64,000 bases of DNA, taken from positions 278,457 to 342,456 of the forward strand of contig LLEY01000061.1 in assembly GCA_001414485.1 (NCBI GenBank), given 5' to 3'. The notes under the pieces were generated by a model, which saw only the letters and a program-made list of their open reading frames with translations, searched no databases and had not been told where the DNA came from. Position numbers and translations under genes: made by a program. Shown here one piece after another: positions 58,901 through 64,000 of this stretch. This DNA is from Calycina herbarum (Eukaryota; Ascomycota; Leotiomycetes; Helotiales; Pezizellaceae). Within the stretch, counting starts at the first letter, position 1; every line of letters starts with the position of its first letter.

Positions 58901-60157
58901 CTAAGTAAGCAGCTCGCTTACGTCTTTTTCGACGAGTGCTATGTCGCTGTTATAGACATATTATACTAAGCAAAGCTCCGCTAGCTATGGCAATTACAGT
59001 ACTTATAGTACTGGTTTATATGTCTTATAGCAACGCTTCTTACTACGCTTAAGCTAGTACTCCGGGCTAATCTACTGCTTACGTATGTATAGATCTACCA
59101 GCAGTCGACGACGCGGCTAACAATCCGGTACTAGGTGATCGAGTGCCAGCGGGACATCTAGGAGACGGCTGAGCCGCTGATCTAGCGACTGCCACTGCTA
59201 CCAGGGTCCCGAGGGGTTATCTACGTACGCAGCTACGCTTAGGGAGAGAGTGTGGCTGAGGAGATAGATTGTCTATTTTATAAGGCCACGGTAACTAGCA
59301 AGCAGGAGCTGCTCGAGCAGTGGGCTAGTAGCAGTGGCGGGTGGATCGTGGTAACCGGGGCGCTTAGGACGGGTATTAATATTCTAGGCGTGGTTTATAT
59401 CATCTATCTAGGCCAGCTATATAGGTTGACCAGCTTTATATAGTAGGTAGGACGAGGCGGGCGGGCTGGTGAGATCAGCGACTTAATTATCATTCTCTTA
59501 AGCAGTAGCAGTAGCAGCAGTAGTGGCCAGTTCCCTGCTCCCCGGCAAGAGCTGGTTAACGCGTACTTAGTTAAGGCAGAGGACAAGGCAGCGCTGATAG
59601 AGTATCTGAAGAGTAGCAGCTGTCGACGAGCGGTGCTAGCTAAGTATTTAGACGGCTATCTAGACGCGACCAGCTGTATTACAACGGACAGTATTTCGTA
59701 TAACCGATGTAATATATCACTAGAGCCACGGGAGGTGTAGAGCGAGACTGTCGAAGGTAGTAGCAGTGGCAGTAGTATTAAGAACAGGGCTGAAGCTATC
59801 CACCAAGCACTACGAGCTAAGGTATAGTAAGACGAGCAGCTAGAGCGATTCCACCAGGTGCTTCACAGCTACTGTATCTACTGCTAGCTAATGTAGGAAG
59901 AGGAGCAGAACCACTGCCACCAGGACTGTCCGTACACAGCAGAGAAGAGCTGTGATATAGCGGTATACCGGCAGTAGCGGTCGCGGCTTAAGCTGGCTAG
60001 ACGAGACCAGTGCTTCCGGTGTAGGCTGTCCTAGAGTATCTATACTTCTATTAAAGATCAGCAGCTATATGTATATCCGTATCTTATGCTCCTAGGGCTA
60101 TTCTTTCTACACTAGGTTAGGCAGCTGCTTCGGATCTGTTAAGAGGTTGGGTTTTAA
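55949..60157 (+). pseudogene. RIP-mutated RecQ/telomere-linked-type helicase gene
   Basis: From the ATG at 55,949 to the TAA at 60,155-60,157 is 1,403 codons in a single frame, interrupted only by RIP-type TAG/TAA codons. Domain order: zinc-finger-like N-terminus (FxCQDCVYKTTNRS near 56,240), RARY-x-VVD, a long Ser/Gln-rich middle, then helicase motifs: Walker A STGSGKSLLFF (about 58,656), DECY at 58,931-58,942 (DExH box), LIATLLTTL (motif III-like), GVIYVRSYA, TGALRTGINILGVVY and GRGGRAGEISDLII (motif VI). After these comes a Cys-rich C-terminal part. This is the RecQ-type helicase found in many fungal subtelomeres (telomere-linked helicases). It is dead here but was complete when inactivated. 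The first third is duplicated at 24,302-25,740. Confidence 0.8.
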
Positions 60158-60184
60158 GGAGGAGAGGAGTAGCAGTAGCAGTAG

Positions 60185-60958
60185 CTAACCGAGCTAGGGG
60201 AGGGGGTATTTAGACGTTGGGAGAGTAACTAGATACGGGTATAGCAGCGAGTAGGGGAGATCTACTATAAGATTAGGAGTTAGAGTAATTAAGTTATATT
60301 TAAGTTAGCTAGTATAATATATAAGTATTTATAACTACTACTACTACTATTATTATAGTCTAGACTAAGCTAACTATAATTCCCGATACTAGTATTAACT
60401 AAGAGTTAATAGGCTAGTATAGATCTAGCTAGCGATATTAAGAATAATATTTAAAGCTTTAAAGGTATCTTAAACTAGAGCTAGTAGGTTAATAGAAGTT
60501 TATAAAGTATAACGTAAGATAGCTAGATTAGGTATTTTATAAGTTATAAAGAGAGACGGCAGTGGCAGTAGCAGTGGCAGTAGCTAACCGAGCTAGGGGA
60601 GGGGGTATTTAGACGATAGAAGAGTAACTAGATACAGATATAGCAGCGAGTAGAGGAGATCTACTATAAGATTAGAAGTTAGAGTAATTAGGTTATATTT
60701 AAGTTAGCTAGTATAATATATAAGTATTTATAACTACTACTACTACTATTATTATAGTCTAGACTAAGGTAACTATAATTTCTAATACTAGTATTAACTA
60801 AGAGTTAATAAGCTAGTATAGATCTAGCTAGTAATATTAAGAATAATATTTAAAGCTTTAAAGGTATCTTAAACTAGAGCTAGTAGGTTAATAGAAGTTT
60901 ATAAAGTATAACGTAAGATAGCTAGGTTAGGTATTTTATAAGTTATAAAGAGAGGCGG
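60185..60958. repeat. 399-bp tandem duplication
   Basis: The sequence starting CTAACCGAGCTAGGGGAGGG at 60,185 starts again at 60,584. The two copies remain very similar throughout and differ mostly by C/T and G/A changes. AGCAGTAGCAG-type trinucleotide runs flank each copy. Confidence 0.85.
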
Positions 60959-61354
60959 CAGTAGTAGTAGCAGTAGCAGTAGCAGTAGCAGTTGTAGAAG
61001 TTATAGAAAGCTTAGTAAGAAGAAGATATAAATATAAAAAAGTATTTATTTCTAAGTTAAGCTAAGTAGGCAGATAAGCTAGCGCTTAGTTAGCTATATA
61101 ATTATATATATAAAGCTAGGTTTAGTAAGAGTAAAGATAACTAGTAATAGTAGAAGTCGTAGTAGTAGTAACTATATAGAGTATAATAGTAGTAGTAGTA
61201 ATAGTAGTAATAGAAATATAATATATTTATTTCTATAAAAAATAAAAATAAAATAAAAGTAGAAAGAGATTTAAAAGTAGAAGAGTTTATTTAACTATAA
61301 TATAATAATATAATAAAAGTAAGAGTTAAAAGTTATATAAAAATTAAAAGTAAC

Positions 61355-61490
61355 TTCTAACTAAATAAAGTATAAGAGTAACTACTAAAGTATAAGAATA
61401 ACTACTAACTAAATAAAGTATAAAAGTAATTACTAACTAAATAAAGTATAAGAATAACTATTAACTAAGTATAGTATAAAAGTAACTACT
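61355..61490. repeat. Short AT-rich tandem repeat
   Basis: About five diverged copies of a unit like ACTAACTAAATAAAGTATAA-GAGTAACT, 20-32 bp long. Confidence 0.65.
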
Positions 61491-64000
61491 AAGTCTTATT
61501 CTCGACAAGATTTTGCCTTACACTACCTCTCTATAATCGAAAAACAGGGGGGGTAGTATAGGTCTACTTTTATACTACTCTATAAGTACTATAAGATTAA
61601 GAGTTAGAAAATACTTTATATAAGGTTCTATACTATGATTTATACGCTCTTTTAGATAGTCTTTACTAAAAATTTATATCTATTTTATTGAATTAGTTTA
61701 GAATTACGTGTTCCTGCTTAGTAATCCTTCCCGGTTTCTTTCTAAGACTATCTACTTTCTTAACTTTATATAACGTAGTATATTAGTACTCTATATACTT
61801 AAAATCTTATATAAAAAACGTCTGTACATAACCGTATACTTTACGTATTTATTTATAAAAAAATCTAAAATTAAAATTTTACTAAGGAAATAAGAGTTTA
61901 ATATTATAATAATATTAATTTTAATTCTTTACTAGTTTTAATTAATAATTCGCTTAAAAATACCTCTGTAATTATTATCTATTTTTCCTTTTCTAAATAA
62001 CACTTTAATATAAGATAAGTAATATTTAAAACCTAAAAATTAAGAATACTCTTATATTAATAAAACTAAAATTTTAATTTTAGATTTTTTTTATTTATAA
62101 ATATATAAAGTATATAGTTATATATAGATGTTTTTTATATAAGATTTCAAGTACGTAGAGTACTAATATATATAGAGTACTAATATACTACGTTACGTAT
62201 ATTAGATATAATATTTAATAAAAATAAGTTTTAACTTTAGATTACTATATTTAACTACTTAGAGTACTATAATATATAATAATATTATAACTTTTAGTAA
62301 AGTAAAGTCTTATATATAATATTTTAGTTTCGAGTTTAAGTATAATATAGGTCTACTTTTATACTACTCTATAAGTACTATAAGATAAAGAGTTAGAAAA
62401 TACTTTATATAAGATTTTATACTATAATTTATATACTACTCTCTATAAGTCAGCCTTCTTTCGCTGAAAAAAGTCACGCGCCTATCGCGGGCGCGGCCGT
62501 ACGCGGGCGCGCCCGGCTCTTATAGAGTAGGGCTACGGTAAAAAAAGTTTTCACTGAAAAGAGTTATATACTCTCTTCTCTCTTCTCCTACGCTCCGACT
62601 CCCCTCCCTCCTTCCCCTATTATATATATATTTATATATCTATATATCTAGCTATAGTTTTAACTATAGTAACCGAGCTTACCTACGACCCTATATACCG
62701 GCTAGTCCTGTATAAGCGCTATAAGACAGGCGTTGCCCTAGGCTACGCCAGCGTAGAGCGACACCTACGTGCGAAGCCGCACCGCCTGCTGAGCCCGACG
62801 CTGAAGGCCTGCCTAGCCTACACCGACGCGCTAGCTCCTCTAAGGTCTCTAGAGGAGCTGCGGAGCCACCGGCCTCTGAACGAGGGTACGCAGATCGCGT
62901 ACCTAGAGGCCTATGCTAGCTACAGCTGCCTGCTCTGCGAGGAGGAGGAGGAGGGCGAGGGCGGCGGCGAGGGAGACGTCTTTCTAACCACCTACCTTCT
63001 ATGTATATAGTACTATATGTTTAGTTATCGGCGGAAGGCTTAGGAGCACGAAGCGGCGCCGCTGTAGAAGGAGTGCCGGCTTTAGACCTACTTTACTACT
63101 TAACCCTAAGTCTTATTCTCGATAAGATTTTACCTTACACCACCCCTCTGTAATCGAAAAACAGGGGGGGTAGTGTAGGTCGGTTTTTACACTACCCTAT
63201 AAGTACTATAAGATTAAGAGTAAGAAAATACTTTATATAAGCTTTTATACTATAGATTAGACGAACTTTTAAATAGACTTTACTAAAAATTTATATCTAT
63301 TTTATTTAATTAGTTTAGAGTTACGCTTTCCTACTTATTAATCGTTTCTAATGTTTTCCCGAGTCTACCTACTTTCTTAACTTTAACTATATATATTAGA
63401 TATAATACTTAATAAAAACTAATTTTAACTTAAGATTACTATATTTAACTACTAAAAGTACTATAGTATATAATAATATTATAACTTAAGTCTTAGGGTT
63501 AATAAGGTTTTACTCTATACTACCTTTTTATAAACTAAAAACAGAGAAAGTAGTATAGATTAGTTTTTACACTACTTTATAAGTACTATAAGATTAAGAG
63601 TAAGAAAGTACTTTATATAAGCTTTTATACTATAAATTAGACGAACCTTTAAATAGACTTTACTAAAGATATATAGCTATTTTATTTAATTAGCTAAGTC
63701 TTATTCTCTCGAAAAACATAGAAGTAGTATAGGTCGGTTTTTACACTACCCTATAAGTACTATAAGATTAAGAGTAAGAAAATGCTTTATATAAGCTTTT
63801 ATACTATATATTAGGCGATCCTTTAAATAGACTTTACTAAAAATTTATATCTATTTTATTTAATTAGTTTAGGGTTACGCTTTCCTGCTTATTAATCGTT
63901 CCCGATATTTTCCCGAGTCTACCTACTTTCTTAACTTTAACTATATATATTAGACGTAATACTTAATAAAAACTAATTTTAACTTAAGATTACTATATTT
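61491..64000. repeat. Dispersed hairpin-bearing repeat family, running off the window end
   Basis: Units beginning TAAGTCTTATTCTC at about 61,493, 63,107, 63,487 (diverged) and 63,695, plus a partial unit at about 62,340, share AAGTACTATAAGATTAAGAGT and a terminal block ending ACTTAAGATTACTATATTT. Each full unit carries a hairpin: CCTTACACTACC... paired with ...GGGTAGTGTAGG across a short loop (61,516-61,562; 63,133-63,179; about 63,509-63,560). Copies differ by RIP-type changes. The unit at the window end is incomplete. Confidence 0.7.
62660..63110 (+). pseudogene. GC-rich fragment of a DUF3505-like zinc-finger region
   Basis: A stretch of normal to high GC inside the AT-rich repeats reads on the plus strand LTYDPIYRLVLYKRYKTGVA, SVERHLRAKPHRLL, LNEGTQIAYLEAYASYSCLL and FLTTYL, then a part with stops ending RKA-x-EHEAAPL-x-KECRL-x-TYF. 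A CxxC/HxxxH-like arrangement followed by a QTYF-like end is the pattern of the N-terminal region of fungal RecQ/TLH and related orphan proteins. It is not a close copy of the other two relics. Two or more stops after about 63,005 mark it as dead. Confidence 0.4.

Noticed and set aside
59404..59586. 60-residue minus-strand frame with a leucine run
   Set aside because: Antisense of the helicase relic's serine run (AGC/AGT repeats).
24302..64000. CRISPR array or prokaryotic defence island
   Set aside because: The tandem repeats are irregular, AT-decayed and lie in a clearly fungal genome; no spacer pattern or cas gene is present.

Overview
This 64 kb window comes from a filamentous ascomycete (Pezizomycotina). 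Most genes carry one to five short GT-AG introns, products are fungal in type (UstYa-family oxidase, rhodopsin-domain receptor, DUF3632-like protein, secreted S41 peptidase), and long blocks show the C-to-T decay of repeat-induced point mutation (RIP). A leotiomycete is my best guess, from the overall flavour only.

Layout. About 0.7-24 kb is gene-bearing: a coiled-coil protein, a small secreted chitin-binding-like protein, a secreted S41 (UstP-like) peptidase, a secreted HExxH metallopeptidase, an O-methyltransferase with an apparent frameshift, a TRZ/ATZ-type amidohydrolase, a class II aldolase/adducin-fold protein, a DEDD-type exonuclease, a secreted cyanovirin-N-like lectin containing an 8-nt micro-exon, and a DUF3632-like protein. 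About 24.2-36.2 kb is a RIP-destroyed transposon block: a truncated RecQ/telomere-linked-helicase-type relic ending in telomere-like DNA and an A-tract, two Ty3/Gypsy relics in opposite orientation, an LTR and a transposase-like fragment. One small intact reading frame lies beside it at 36.6 kb, followed by GAGTA-rich inverted repeats with a solo LTR inserted in them.

About 38.8-51 kb is the most interesting part. An MFS exporter, a secreted precursor built of repeated acidic units each ending in a Lys-Arg Kex2 site, and a UstYa-family (DUF3328) protein with two HxxHC motifs lie side by side. This is the minimal architecture of a dikaritin-type fungal RiPP pathway: the precursor enters the secretory route, Kex2 releases the units, UstYa-type enzymes modify them, and the MFS protein exports the product. 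The predicted core is unusual because its commonest unit is short, very acidic and has no aromatic residue. A rhodopsin-domain protein, an amidase and a second MFS transporter follow.

From 51 kb to the end the window is mainly decayed: a membrane-protein remnant, a RIP-hit duplicate of the 5' end of the RAD1/XPF repair gene, an LTR plus gag fragment, a 4.2 kb RecQ-type helicase relic still in one frame, a 399-bp tandem duplication, short tandem arrays and a hairpin-bearing repeat family. The helicase relics suggest a subtelomeric origin, which is an inference. Gene structures were spliced by eye; every multi-exon model sums to a multiple of three except the O-methyltransferase, which is one base off.
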